This document shows, one piece after another, positions 25,705-37,382 of a stretch of 64,000 nt of DNA. Within the stretch, counting starts at the first letter, position 1. The number at the start of each line of letters is the position of its first letter. A model generated the notes under the pieces. It was not told the DNA's origin, did not search any database, and saw only the letters and a program-made list of their open reading frames with translations. The position numbers were made by a program, and so were the translations under genes. Source of the stretch: Chalara sp. BL73. Its lineage: Eukaryota > Ascomycota > Leotiomycetes > Helotiales. The stretch spans positions 248,001-312,000 of the forward strand of contig CAKJVC010000042.1 of assembly GCA_918026815.1 (NCBI GenBank), written 5' to 3'.

Positions 25705-26237
25705 TCACTGCTCGCCCTTGTGACTAACAACCTCACAATTGATCCCACATTCCGGATCACGAACGAAGGCTCCATAGTATCCCGGGTGGTAATGCGCTCT
25801 CAAGCCTGGTGGACCGTTACAGGTCCCGCCCGCGTTCAAAGCCAGCTCGTGGAATTTTTTCACTTGCGCGCTATCTGCAAGGTACTTGATCAACACATGC
25901 GTAAACAAGAATAATGTCCAGCATCCAATGACGCGTGATTGAGAACCAAAAGACTGGAAGGATACTCGCGGATATATGTAAAGAGTTGAGACTAACTTTC
26001 TGCAACAAAGGCAATATGAGTCTGCTTTAAAACGGCGTCGAGGGTCTTCTCATCGATTTCAGACGTATCGACGCCTTTGACCCAGAAATAAGGGGCGTTT
26101 TCTCCCAATCCCACGACATTAGATACGGGGCGCATGATCTCTTTGAAGCCGAGATCTTTCAGAGAGGTAGTCAGAAAGGTGATGACTCCATCGAGTTTTG
26201 ATTGAGGGACAGAGATGCTGAAATGATCAAGTGGCAT
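25705..26237 (-). CDS. VOC/glyoxalase-like small protein
   Basis: Two exons, 26237..25997 and 25874..25705, 136 aa, with intron GTTAGT...TTGCAG joining VAE|N in phase. It begins MPLDHFSISVPQSKLDGVI and ends with GLRAHYHPGYYGAFVRDPE, the two halves of a vicinal-oxygen-chelate fold. Fungal members of this size are annotated as glyoxalase/bleomycin resistance or dioxygenase superfamily proteins. The metal-site residues usually include His in the first strand (H5) and Glu near the end (E in NCEVVSH). The C-terminal stretch reads PECGINCEVV where relatives usually have PDGNNIEVV, a mild divergence. The reaction is not predictable: family members isomerise, epimerise or cleave varied substrates. 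It is the only intact gene in the 23.8-31 kb decaying region. Confidence 0.78.
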
Positions 26238-27613
26238 GATGAGAGGTTGGTTAGACTCGCAGATTGTTTAATTGTCTGGTAAATAATGATTGAAAAAGAA
26301 AAAAGGATCAGAGGAAATCTCTGGCTTTTTTATAAGGTTCTTCATAGGAATTCGGCGCATCATCGATCCCGGTTCCATCACAATCTGGCCAATTGACATT
26401 AATCTATTTGCGTGGCTGACGCGCGGGACGACGCCGAGGAACGCGAAAGCAGGTGAGTGAGTCAGAGCGCGTTATGATATGTAAAGTTACGTAATCTCAG
26501 GAATTCAGTCCAGCCATTAGAAGGAGCTGGATTATTGCAACGCAGCGCCTCTTTCTATGCATATGATATCGCTCATCAAAAGGGTGGGCGAAGCCTTCAT
26601 TAACAGTACACACACTCCCCACCGGGTCCTAAGCTTCCTCACTGGAACAAAAGTAATTTAACCCGAACAACGTAAATCTTCTGCTCAGTCGCCATTAGAG
26701 AGATTCATGCAGTGTTTCCATGGATTGATCATCAGATCGCTTAATACTGTGTTTAATGTTTCAGGTGGTGGCATGTCTAACTGCCATGATTGAAAATGAC
26801 CAATCTTCGCATTTATTATTGTATATATATGCACAAGTAACTAATTAAGAGCAATATGAACAATATCAAAAATATCAAAATAAAGTCTTTTAATGCAATA
26901 GAGCAAACCTGCAAGCCAAGTTTAACTAGTTAAAGTACTATAGTGTCGCGTATATAGCCTGGCAATCTAGTTGTAGCTTTGGTCATCTAGCCACGCGACG
27001 TCTTGACGCCTACATGCGCCGCGTTTGAATGTGTAAATACCTTTCTTTCTTTGATTGATTTCCTAGTCAATAAACTATTGTATTGTACTGTAGTGTACCG
27101 AAGTGCTTATGTGACAAAACTATCGCATTTTCAATAAACGTGCTATCGATATATAGTCTAGCTTTAATCGACAAAGGCTATCTATAGAATTTGTTTATTT
27201 AATTATAATTTTATAGCGTACTGTAAAGTTGAAAAGAAAAACAATACTAAGAACCAAAGTAGGAACGGAATTAGAGTTAAAAGCAAAATTAAGACTTGAG
27301 GAGGAGCGTTATACCATCCAGTTACCGACTGAGAAAGGGTTTGATTTAATGTCACGCGAGCACCTCTATAGAACCGTGTAACACAATACTCTATTGACTA
27401 AGAGATCCCATAAGGAGAGAAAAGCTATCTACACGTACAAACGCGGGGCATAGAGGTGTCAAGATTTCATGTGACTAGATGACCAGAGATGCGACCAGGT
27501 GGCCAGGCCACGTACGTGACAGTGCCTGCTCATGACTTCGGTCCATTGCATCAGCGGCTGATGCCCTCCATAGGCAATGAATTTCTCTCAATCTACCCTT
27601 CTCCTCCATAGCC
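26238..27613. other. intergenic, repeat-bearing
   Basis: No coding frame of substance. Contains an AT-rich core (26800-27250) and a segment at 27071-27116 that resembles one at 59348-59398 (see repeat). Confidence 0.45.
27071..27116. repeat. dispersed repeat copy A (similar to 59348-59398)
   Basis: Both copies read attgtattgta, then a variable step, then accg, gaag(t/c)gctt(a/g)tgtga. About 35 positions can be aligned with one 4-nt indel. Probably fragments of the same transposon-derived repeat; the family is unknown. Confidence 0.4.
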
Positions 27614-27822
27614 ATGGTGAAATTCGACTTCTCCCCCGAGAAGGATGCCCCGAGTCTTCCTGGGGAGGTCATTTTCATCACTGGAGGTGAATGACTTGTT
27701 CTTGTTCTTGCATGCAACACGGCTGACATCTCCCTTACTCCAGGTACTGCCGGATTGGGAGCTGAGACTGTCTTGCAAGTTGCGCGGCACGATGCGGCTC
27801 ACATTTACTTCACAGGGCGCCA
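27614..27822 (+). pseudogene. short-chain dehydrogenase/reductase, 5' fragment
   Basis: Starts MVKFDFSPEKDAPSLPGEVI, then a 57-nt intron (27687..27743, GTGAAT...CCAG) joins ITG|G, giving the NAD(P)-binding glycine motif TGGTAGLGAET, then VLQVARHDAAHIYFTGR. This is the first beta-alpha-beta unit of a classical SDR related to retinol dehydrogenase-like fungal enzymes. After about 27822 the similarity stops: the frame runs on for some 45 codons without the expected core, and the catalytic S-Y-K region is absent. The DNA beyond is instead homologous, on the other strand, to a terpene synthase. So this is a truncated gene joined head-on to another relic. Confidence 0.75.
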
Positions 27823-27834
27823 TGCTGTTGAACA

Positions 27835-28642
27835 GGAGGTACCATTCGGCGGTGCTGATAAGACTCTACGGATCATCATTGAGCTGCACCTTCTGCTCCA
27901 GCTCAGGCATCTCAATGAAAAACTCAATATGAGCTCGCGGTGGTCTAGAAATACTTGGTGAGGAAAGTGTGCAATTAAAAAGTTGAAAAGGGCACAGCCT
28001 ACCAACAGGAGCGAACTGCTCTAGAATAGTATTGTGGCCCTCCTGACTCCCGTCAAGTCCATTCGGGACCTGAGTTGTGACTTTGGGATCTAAGATATGA
28101 GGGGGTACGCGCTAGCGTAGCTGCGTCGAAGTCAGTCGCGAGTTCAGAGATCTCCTGGGAATCTGTGTCTGTAGGAGTATGGTTAGACGAAAAGTGGGCT
28201 GGCAAGGCTATAGGAAGAGACCTACCATCACCCCATGCAAACAGCTTTTGAAGAGACGTTAGAGCTGTACTACGAAATGAGGTGGATTGCTTACCCAAAT
28301 TGAAAGGTATGTTGCTACACACAGTCTTTCGGGCGGTGCATATGGCCACCACATCACTCTAAAAAGAGCAGGATCAGCTGCTATAAGCCTGGAACGGCGC
28401 TCTCTAGGTTCGGAGAGTCTGTTATGTCAGAGGAGTTTATGTGGTTCCTCAAAATTTCCCAGATACTTACTTCTCAATAACCTGTGCAACATCAACGCGA
28501 AGTGCGGGTAGCTGAGGATTCGCAGCTTCTGCCATGACCTAAATGCTCTGTGCAGATCAGGTATTCGAACCTGTTTTCCCATGAGCGATCTGATGATTTT
28601 GTGACGCTCGATTCGAGGAGATGCTTCAACTAAGACAGCCAT
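27835..28642 (-). pseudogene. class I terpene synthase (sesquiterpene-type) relic
   Basis: Exon pieces reconstruct part of a fungal terpene cyclase: 28642..28471 (MAVLVEASPRIERHKIIRSL, then QVRIPDLHRAFRSW), 28358..28295 (VMWWPYAPPERLCVATYLSI), 28244..28226 (LFAWGD), and 28168 onward (DTDSQEISELATDF). Spliced, the metal-binding aspartate motif reads GDDTDSQE, in place of the usual DDE/D. Introns have good ends (GTAAGT, GTAAGC, GTAGGT). Broken by a one-base loss near 28531, after which the +1 frame continues EAANPQLPALRVDVAQVIEK, and by TGA at 28055..28053. Further down another frame shows FFIEMPELEQKVQLN, but the NSE/DTE triad region and C-terminus are missing, replaced by the SDR fragment. 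The identification rests on motif order; the product cannot be guessed. Confidence 0.72.
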
Positions 28643-29470
28643 TATTTATTGCAGAAGTGCAAGAAGTGTATTTGGCCGAAGTCGCCTCAGAAGCAGATAA
28701 AATTGCAGTTGAGGAGTATTAACATTCTAATATTTAAAGGGAACTCAGAGCCTTTTCGCTAATCTTCCAAAAATTCTCAGCTGCTATTGAGACGACATGG
28801 AAGAGCGGGCATATGCCAGACTCAGATTGTCACGCACTTACTCGTCACGAAAGATCTCGAGAGCAGGTTGGCCAACAAGGCACACGGCCAGCCGTACAGA
28901 AAGATGGAAATAAGCAAAATGGATCAATATACATGGGCTAAGAAACTGAAAGAGGTAAACTCTTCAAGAAAGATTTGCTTCTCAAAAGGGACTAGGCTAC
29001 ATCCGAAAACCAACCCGACCTGGTTGCGCTTTCTCTCAGACAACGAACTATATACCTGAAGCGGCGGGTATTGTCAGATGCAGTTAGCAGTTACCGGATA
29101 TCCCCGTCCCAAGGCTAGCTCTTGGGGCATGGGAATTAGCTTTGAACCCCTGGTACTAGGCGTAGGCATTCTGCAATCCTACATGCTGCAAGGCAAGATC
29201 GGTATTGGCACACCAACATCAGCATCCTGCAAAGTAACATTAGCATTTCACACGCTAATATCTTGCAAGGCAACACCTGGTTAATTGGTATTCGGTGACG
29301 CGATCTGGAAGCTCCCAGTACTGTTGAGCTATGAGTTATTTCACTTCCCTCTCCTAACATATGCCTGGCTCGCATTCATTGTAGTAAAGTCGAATTTCCA
29401 CACCTTGCACACACTGTTGCCCCGAAACATTAATTAAGACTGAACTGCTATATTTGGTATCCTATATCTT
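28643..29470. other. intergenic, no gene seen
   Basis: The frame at 28787-29059 (+) has no recognisable features. A loose set of ctgcaa/cttgcaaggcaa repeats spaced about 25-50 nt occurs at 29170-29275. Confidence 0.45.
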
Positions 29471-30923
29471 TATTTAAGAGACCAACTCTCATTACGTCTT
29501 CCAAAGAGGGCTTCGATTATATCGTCGTTGGAGGTGGTCTATCTGGAACTGTAATTGCAGCCCGACTTCATGAGGCACATCCCGAGCTATCAATTGCACT
29601 CACCGAGGCTGGGCTAGAAGACTCTCATAACCCTGCTGTCTTGCCCCCAGTTCTCTATCCCACATTGCACGGCACGCCACCTCAGTACAGCTACCAGATT
29701 ACGAAACTGTCGCAGCTCGAGGACACCAGATTCCTCACTGGGGTTGCCGGTTATGTGCGTGACTTATCTCATTCCTTCAGACTATCTCACTCCATGAGGG
29801 TTGGCAAATAGATTAACAGTAATTGGTACAGTTTCAGGCAGTAGTGCTGTCAACTACGGGCCGTGGACACGTTGGTATGCAGCCGATTTTGATAACTGGA
29901 GTAAAGAAGTCAGGGACCCACGCTGGTCGTACCAAAATCTGAAGCCATACTTCCAGAAATCAGAGCACTGGCATGACGGAAAGGCCGACGCAACTCAACA
30001 TGGCTTCTCTGGCCCTATTCATACCTATCCTGGTGGTCGTGACTATGCGCTTCGCGATCCCACCAAAGAAGGGCTTCTTTCCATAGGCGTGCTATTCAAT
30101 TCGGATATGAATAGTGGTATTCCAAATGGTGTCGCCAAGTTAGTCGAGAATTGGCATGAAGGCTCCCGCTAGCACGCTACAATCTGCTATAATCTTAATG
30201 GCGTAGAGGCCAAGACCAATACGGCCGTATCTCGTATCCTCCTTTCTGGTATTCAAGCTATTGGTGTCGAGCTCGCCTCGGGTCAACAGCTCACAGCTTC
30301 CAAGGAAGTCGCCATTAGCTGTGTCGCCTTACGCACACCTCAGCTACTTATGCTATCTGGAATTGGGCCTGCAGCTGAACTCTCCAAATTTTCGATCCCC
30401 CAGATTGTGGATCTACCGGTAGGCCAGCATCTTCACGGCCATGGATGGTAGTCACATTACCACTGGTGTGTTATGCCTCTCGCCAACTTCCCGCGGAACC
30501 GTGACGCTCGCCTCAACAGACCCTCGAGATAATCCGATCGTCAACCCACGCTATTTCACGACCGAGCATGATCGTGCCGTTATCCGGGCAGGCATACGCA
30601 CCGCACTCAAGGTAATGGAGTCTGAGCCACCAAAGCAATATCTCATGGGCGAGATACCGCCACCAGGAATGCCAGTGATCAACTCAAACAGCTCCGGTGA
30701 GGAGCTGGACGCGCGAGTGAATGCAATCAGCTGGAGTTGGTTTCGTGTAGGTGGGACGGTGGGTATGGGTAAGGTGGTTGTTACGGAGTGCAAAGTATAT
30801 GGTGTGCAAGGTTTGAGGGTGGTGGATTGCAGTATTATACGTCTAAGCATTACAGGGCATTTTCAAGCACCGATGTATGCAATCGCAGAGTCAGCAGCTG
30901 AATTGATTGCGGGAGCATTCTAA
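29471..30923 (+). pseudogene. GMC (glucose-methanol-choline) oxidoreductase relic
   Basis: FAD-dependent oxidoreductase family. The FAD-binding N-terminus is clear (FDYIVVGGGLSGTVIAARL, 29512 on), then an intron near 29750-29811, then SGSSAVNYGPWTRWYAADFD, then ISCVALRTPQLLMLSGIGP and PVGQHLH, and in another frame DGSHITTGVLCL and the C-terminal FAD region to 30923. Defects: no ATG before the FAD motif; in-frame TAG at 30170-30172, probably from CAG; a deletion near 30433 that removes roughly the substrate-domain middle and shifts frame; and at the active site the usual FHAGGT/HHPAGT reads FRVGGT, so the first catalytic His is Arg. The second catalytic position (GHFQAPMYA) keeps His. Inactive remnant. 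Confidence 0.85.
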
Positions 30924-32136
30924 CCGCCTTGCTGTACTTCATCAAATAGTATTCAACTTTCGTTGCTCCCAATAGTCCAATCTTATAACCTTCCACATAG
31001 GTCAGTACTGCATGCGAATCGGCTAGTTGTAGCCTTGTACGCCTACCATTCCGCGATGGCCTGCAATAAATGGTGGGCACAGATGTATTCAAGCCGTGCG
31101 CATATCCAGATCGACCACAGCCCCTCCCAAAATGCATCCAGATAAACTGGCTTCTCCTGCCGGCTATTCGCTTTAGAAATGTGTATATCAAATGACACGT
31201 GCGATCTGAAGATATGTGAAAGAGAGGTTATATTTGCCTTCATTTCGAGAATTTTGATAAAAGGCTTCTGTTATTTAACCTTACGCTGCTGGCATGGTTT
31301 TAAGTGAGAAGCTAACTCTTCTATTTGCGCGCACTTAGGCGCTTGACACGGACTACATTTCCTTCGCGGGCCATTATAGAGCGAGAAGAATATAGCTCCA
31401 AAAAAGGATGCCCCCAACTATATGAAGTAAAATGGCTAACGAAAAATGCAAGGTGATCAAGCAAGGCTTGGAGGATGTTATCGGGGCTAACTTTTAACAT
31501 AAAGAGGTGGCCCATTGATCAAAACAGTATTTACACTGATATTCAATACACATCCTTCCTCTCTTCCAGAAAGATACCTGAAGAAATGGCTGCACAACGC
31601 AGTAGATTGTAATGGATCGTATTGCTTATCATTGTCTGTAAAACCTCCCTCTGTAAACAAATCTGGGTTTAAGAGAAGGTTGACCCACATCTCCTTCTGA
31701 TCCTTCGAAATGCAGCTAATAAACTAACAAGGTCCAACTGTTTTTGCGACTTGAATTTGAGACATTTGGTTCTTGCAACTGCTGAATACTTTCATACAAG
31801 CGCAAGCTATCAGCAGGGGCCCGATGTAGCGGGGCGAAATGCTGTACATATATTGACGAGTCTGCCATTACCAGGGCTTGACAAAGACTTGTCCACTGTT
31901 AATAGTTTGGGTTGTAGTTACCTTCTCGAGTAGCTTTGAACAACTCATGCTCGATCACACTTACACTCACTAGAGCCGTGATAATTCCCGATCCACTCCG
32001 ACCAGAAAATCATTATAAATCAAGAAAATACACTGGCTTCACAATACACATAGCACATAATCCAAGACCTTCAAGTTGCTATCCAACCCCCCATAAAAAT
32101 CGTTAATTGCGCCAAGGATCCCAACCACAATTAATA
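30924..32136. other. intergenic, no gene seen
   Basis: Several 60-113 codon frames on both strands overlap one another and have no motifs. Confidence 0.45.
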
Positions 32137-33061
32137 TTAAGCAAACCACCTCGTGAACCATGAGATGGCCTGATCCTCGGCCCTCTGTCCATCTTCCATC
32201 TGCTTCGGATTATCTGTGGCTGTTCTTTGCGCAAACCCGTGCTTTGCGCCAGGTATAATCACGACCTCATGATCACCCTTCTTGACCGTTAAGATCTCAT
32301 TCATCTGCCGAATGAGGGGACTCTTCATCGCCATATCCGTGTCGCCGATTGTGACACTTAGCGGTAATGTCACGGCTTCGATATCCGTCGGCACTTTGAC
32401 CGCTGAAGGATGAGCCGTGAATCCGCAGTCAATGAGCGGTTGTGGACCCGTTGTGGTTTGTGAGGAATGTCGCTCGACGCGGGTTGAAGGGACATCGGCC
32501 GCGAGATCAATCGTGTATTTTCCGCCCCAACAGAACCCTGCTGCGCCGACTTTCAAATTGGACGTAGGAAAGGGGGGTGCAGATGTGCGCACAGCCTTGA
32601 AGAAATTGTAGATTCGGGGCCCAGCGACCGACGGGCGGTTCCTGATCAAGAAAGGAATGGCAAGGCTTAAGGTGCGAATGACTCGGAAGGGCTTGTAGAA
32701 GATGGTATCGAACCAGCTCCTTGGTTCCATAATACCGTCCATCAATGTCATAACGTTGGTTGGCATAGAGTAACCTGCACTCGGTTAGATGAGCCGTCGC
32801 GAGGGTGGAATGGTTAGACGCACCGCCCATAAAATCCGGGACATAGACGAGAAAGTTTCCACGCTTGGCATAGTGGTCTGCGAGAATCCTGTTGTTGACA
32901 AAATCCCATCCGAATGCGTCGGGGATATACACGATAAGTCCTTTCGGTGTAACCCAGTCTGCAGGCGTTGTGACGTAGACTGGCAGGCCGTGAATCGTTT
33001 CCTCGGTACCTTGGGGATTACCGATATGGGTTGTGCCTCTGAAACAGTCCGGGCAGGACAT
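32137..33061 (-). CDS. dienelactone hydrolase family protein
   Basis: Alpha/beta hydrolase of the carboxymethylenebutenolidase (DLH) family, cytosolic. Exons 33061..32824 and 32774..32137 flank a 49-nt intron (GTGCGT...CTAACC...CAG joining MGG|Y); 291 aa. Begins MSCPDCFRGTTHIGNPQGTE, the usual opening of fungal DLH proteins, with ETIHGLPVYVTTP after it. The Cys nucleophile is in AAGFCWGGK (C161), the acid in VTIGDTDM (D224 or D226) and the His in GAKHGFAQR (H258). Fungal relatives act on protoanemonin/dienelactones or are uncharacterised esterases, and substrate is unknown here. It shares a 494-bp divergent upstream region with the kinase at 33556. It is complete and looks functional. Confidence 0.9.
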
Positions 33062-33555
33062 TTTAAGGTGTATGAAGATCGGTTGGAAGGCTTGACTGGT
33101 TCAATGTTGCGTTGAGGACTCTTCAGATTGGGGAGGGGTTTAAGAGGTCGTCGGCGTTATTGGATATCACGGGAGTCGGAAATGGCGCGGGCCGATGAGT
33201 GGGGCCGAGATGGCTTCCCCGAACGACTCATCGAAAAATATAGCCTGTTACTGCTAACCCGAAATCGCTCAAATCACGACTTGTGGGTGGTTCGGCACAT
33301 TGTGAATCGATAGCATCAAGGAGTCACGGTGGGGTGTATCTGAGTCAGTTCGGAAGCTAAAAATTTCAAGCACTACTCAGCAATAAAGAACTCTGTGTGT
33401 CGTAAAAGCGACGGTGCCAGTCTCTCGACGTGAGTCTAAACAAATTTGTTTTCGTTTTTCGAAATTGTTGAGAGATCAATTAATCGGATCTCACATAGAC
33501 CGTGAGGAGAAGGACACTTCAGATCCCATCTAGGCTTCCACCAACCAATCACAAG
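33062..33555. promoter_or_regulatory. bidirectional upstream region (hydrolase / kinase)
   Basis: 494 bp between two divergent start codons, so both promoters must lie here. A CCAAT pentamer at 33545 is only 7 bases before the kinase ATG and is probably transcribed rather than a promoter box. No specific regulator site identified. Confidence 0.45.
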
Positions 33556-34797
33556 ATGGATTTACAAACCCCTGACCAGATCGAATCGAAGGTGCTCCAA
33601 TGGCTGGGGGCTACCCAGTTCGCATCCACTTCGCTAGATGCGCTTTCAGGAGGCACGGCTAACTTTATCTACCGTGCACATCTATCAAAGCCTCTTGAAG
33701 ATGGTACTACGGCTGTCCTTGTGAAACATGGCGAGGGCTATGTGGCTACGCATCCAGACTTCAAGCTCACCACTTACCGATGCGTATGCGCCTTGCGTCC
33801 CTTTTCGCTGTATTGTGATGGCCACTGACAGGTTTACATAGCTCGTCGAGGAGGAATGTCTCAAGGCACTCGAGGCATTTAGGGTCGGCGGGCAGTCAGA
33901 TGCGACAAACCGCTTCAACTACCTCGTGAGAACACCGAAGTGTTTCCTGTTTGACGGTGAGAGCAACACGCAGATTCAAGAATATCTCCCAAACGGCACA
34001 GACTTGAAGACGTATGCTCTCAAGAACTACCCATCGCCCACGCCCGAGGCGTTGCAGCCACAATGCCGCCAGCTCGGGAAGTCGTTGGGTCGATGGCTGA
34101 GGGCATTCCACGACTGGACTCCTCAGCAGGCCAATCTGGCGGAAGAGGTATCGAAGAACAAGGAGATGCAAGCCATCAAGCACATGATCAATTTCGAGTG
34201 GCTGTTCCGACGCATTGAGCAGTTTCCATCCATCTTGACCGAGGCGAAAGATGTCTTTGAGCAGGTGAAAAACATGGCTGCTAAAGAGCTGGAAGATGAG
34301 ACAAAGCTGAGAGCCATCCACGGTGACTTCTGGTCAGGAAAGTGGGTTTGATTATCTAATTCCCTACATTTATAGAACATTAATGAGTCCTCAGCATCCT
34401 CCTCCCGAATGCTTCGATTAAGGAAGATGCCGAAATTCCAGTGTTTGTCATTGACTGGGAAATGTCCCATCGTGGCGTACCAAACCTGGATGTAGGCCAA
34501 ATGGTCGCAGAGCTGTATGAGATATGGCTCTACAAGAAAATAACCGCCGGGCTGTGGATGGTTCAAGGTTTCACCGAAGGGTACGGGAAGGTGGGTGAAG
34601 ACTTCGCGCTACGGACTGCTATTCAGCTCGGTTGCCATCTCGTCAATTTTGGGACGTCCGTACCGGGATGGGGAACTCCTGAGCAAGTTGAGGGTGTAGC
34701 GCGAACGGGAAGGGATATCATCATCAATGGCTGGAAGAAGAACCGTTCATGGTTCGAGAGTGGAGAGCTCGCTTGCCTATTCAGTCAAATAGAATGA
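33556..34797 (+). CDS. APH-family (choline-kinase fold) phosphotransferase, MTR-kinase-like
   Basis: Kinase-like phosphotransferase. Exons 33556..33783, 33842..34341 and 34395..34797, 376 aa, introns GTATGC...ATAG and GTGGGT...CTCAG, in phase (YRC|LVEEE and SG|N). The second splice rebuilds the catalytic loop IHGDFWSGN (H236, D238, N243), and VFVIDWEM follows with the metal-binding Asp (D263). The nucleotide loop is LSGGTANFIYRA (30-41), and VLVKHGEGY supplies the ATP-anchoring Lys (K57). Many fungal genes of this type are annotated aminoglycoside phosphotransferase or 5-methylthioribose kinase-like; the small-molecule substrate is unknown. A GTG-started extension upstream is unlikely to be used. 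It is divergent to the DLH gene. A salvage or detoxification role is only a guess. Confidence 0.87.
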
Positions 34798-37382
34798 GTA
34801 AATTTAGAGCAATTCTGTCTCTCTCAAAAGTTCCATCTCTCTGGCGTGTGAAGGGGTATGTGTGGAAGCAATACAACCCGAAAGTCGGAGAGTGGCGTAA
34901 TTACTGTCTAGACTGGGAGCCCGTATCCTTCCCGCCATTTCTGAGAGTGTTGAAAACACCCAGCTTATCAACGACTCCCCGAAGGCTGCCTAGAAGTATC
35001 AGGTGGGACCGACAAGGTAATTTACCCGGCGCTGTAAAAGTGCACGCAGTGTTGAGACGTAAGCTTAACCAGTAAGCTCGGACACAAACTATTAATTTGG
35101 GGCCCCGAAGTTTTCTAGACGCCTCAAGACAACCCCATTTGCATATCATCCACAATTTTAGCAATGCACGGCATTACGGCATTAAGCGGTTACTTCGGGC
35201 TTTCCTCGACGCCAGACTGCTGCCCTGGAAGCAGGCCATGAATGGATCGGTCTCCCATTAAGAATACTACTTCCACATGCATACGGTGAAGCACAAAAGG
35301 AACAGCACACTCAACATGTAAACATTGTGGTGGGGATGGTGTTTGTTGTGCTTGGTTGAGAAGATTGGAGGCACTTGTGGTTGGGTTTTGTTGGCTGTGG
35401 TGGATGCCAGTTCTCGTCTTGTCCTCCACGATGTTCAATAGCTTGATCATTTATCTGCCTCGCATGACGCTCTCAGGCTCGTTTCCAAGTAGGCCAGTTA
35501 ATAGGAAGATAACGAGAGCATCTGCTCGACTGTTCTTACGGATAATGGTCAAATGATAGCCACGCTGTGTTGAGTCATTCTACAGCTATGCAGAGCTAGT
35601 ATCTTGACCCAATGGACTCATGTTGGTTTTGGTGGTGCCAACGTTCACCGAGCGGAAGTACCTTTCTTTTTCCCCAGCATATAGGAAGCGGCGCCGTGTT
35701 GGTTACACAAGCCAACAGCAACATCCTCTTGCTGTCCGACCGACTAGCCAGCACATCCAGCATCCACCCCAAGCGATTGACGCCGCAATTTTGCGTTGAA
35801 AAATACGCCGCTGGTGCGCATCTAGGACTCCGAATATTCTGCACGAATCTCTCAAAGTCCTAAATCCAAATCTAAATACACGCCACGAATTTAGGGTTTG
35901 GAGTCGGCGTGTAGAAATGATGGCAGTCTCTGCAAAGCCAGAACTATGGATAACACTCCACTCTGACATGGAAATTTCCAAGTAGTTTGTTTCGAATCAT
36001 TTAGTGATGTCACACAGCAGGCGATTAGGTATGTTTCTTGATATGTTAAATGTCATCGTAGTAAAGGTGGTGAAGCACTCTCTGAACGATTTTGAAGTTC
36101 CTTTGTTAATGCGACAAGTCCGCAAGCCCATCGAGGCTTTAATCACTTGACATTCCCGTGGCCATTCTTCCCACAGAAGCCCATGGCATTCGTCAAATCG
36201 TTGGGGAGCATCGATAAGTGTGATCGTCGTATTAGAGCCCATACATCTCTCATGATTGTAAAATAATCTAAACGCATTTCTACGACCAATCCTCTGCTGG
36301 GAGAGCTTGTCGAGCTGAGTGATGAGAAGGCGTCAACTGTCCCAGCTCCACGGGCCTGTCTCTGGGCCAGATTGAGAACCGTTGCCTATCAAGCAAGATG
36401 CATCGGCTGGGATAGGGATCTAGAATCAATGAATCAAAGCTAGCTTCTGCTTCATCAAGGCAGACAAATCGGTCACCATTTGTAATATTTCAAGAGGAAG
36501 CTGGCTCAAAAGGAACGCCGGGGCATTTACAAGCGGCGCCGTAATGATATCTGCGGTATGAAGCGGCAAGGCTGATGGTCACTCTGAGGTGAAGGGTGAC
36601 ATTTTGGGACGCGCAGTTTTCCTCCACCCGTTGATATGTTTGAGTCGCCTCAACATTTTGGACTTCTGAGTATGAGGTTCGCTTTGGCCTTCTTGCCCTT
36701 CCGTGGTGATCGGATATCGCATTCGAGTTGTGACATTGGGAAGGGAGACAGCTCTCGGTTTCATCCGCTCATACTCTGTAAGATCTATCACTAATCTTCA
36801 ATCGTAATATGGACACTGCGAATTGGCGAAATATGGAAGAAAGCGGCGCCTTTAAAACATGATGTCAGTCTCGAGAAGCCGGCCCACATATCCAGCCCCT
36901 TTAACTGACCCACATCAACCCAGAAAGAGGAAGAAATCAACACATGGCCTGCTTCTCCGAAGCGCGCCGATTCCCAAATTCTCTCGGTCTCACCACCAGC
37001 CCCTTAAGCTTCAAATGACGCAAGCCGAAATGGCCCCGCCGCAGCGGCGATTATTTCGTTTTCCAAACCCGACGCTTCCAGGGTCCAGATCCTGCTGCGC
37101 GGCCGTTAAACGAAGCAGCGCCCGGTTCGCAACGTCAAGGCCACCAATTCCACACGGCCGCGCGAGCAGCCACGTAGCCGATTGCGGCTTTCTTTATCCC
37201 GAACCCCCTCCTGCCGTGGATATGCCGCATGATATATGCCAGCCCGCTCGGCAGCACGAACATCCAGCGTGGCAATTACAAGTAACCGAATCGGAAGCCG
37301 TGGTTGAAGGCAGGGCGTTGGCCGCAAGGTACATGAAAACAAAACCAGACCGATAATAATTTCGGGGCGGAGAGGGGCGCCT
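34798..37382. other. 2.6-kb stretch, no firmly supported gene
   Basis: Mostly featureless. A 165-codon frame at 36859-37356 (+) is Pro/Arg/His-rich with no motif. It could be an exon of the small membrane ORF that follows, but I found no satisfactory splice pair. Confidence 0.4.

Noticed and set aside
29170..29275. Short ctgcaa/cttgcaaggcaa repeats as an array
   Set aside because: Spacing and sequence are irregular and copies are few; probably local duplication.
23838..30923. Repeat-induced point mutation (RIP) as sole cause of decay
   Set aside because: Some stops fit CpA to TpA change (CAG to TAG in GMC, probable CAA to TAA in HET), but others need different changes and frameshifts are present. 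Needs a dinucleotide-index calculation (TpA/ApT and CpA+TpG over ApC+GpT) in windows; strongly raised values would support RIP.
36859..37356. 165-codon Pro/Arg-rich ORF
   Set aside because: Low-complexity composition and overlapping frames on the other strand; could not be linked to the membrane ORF by a splice pair.
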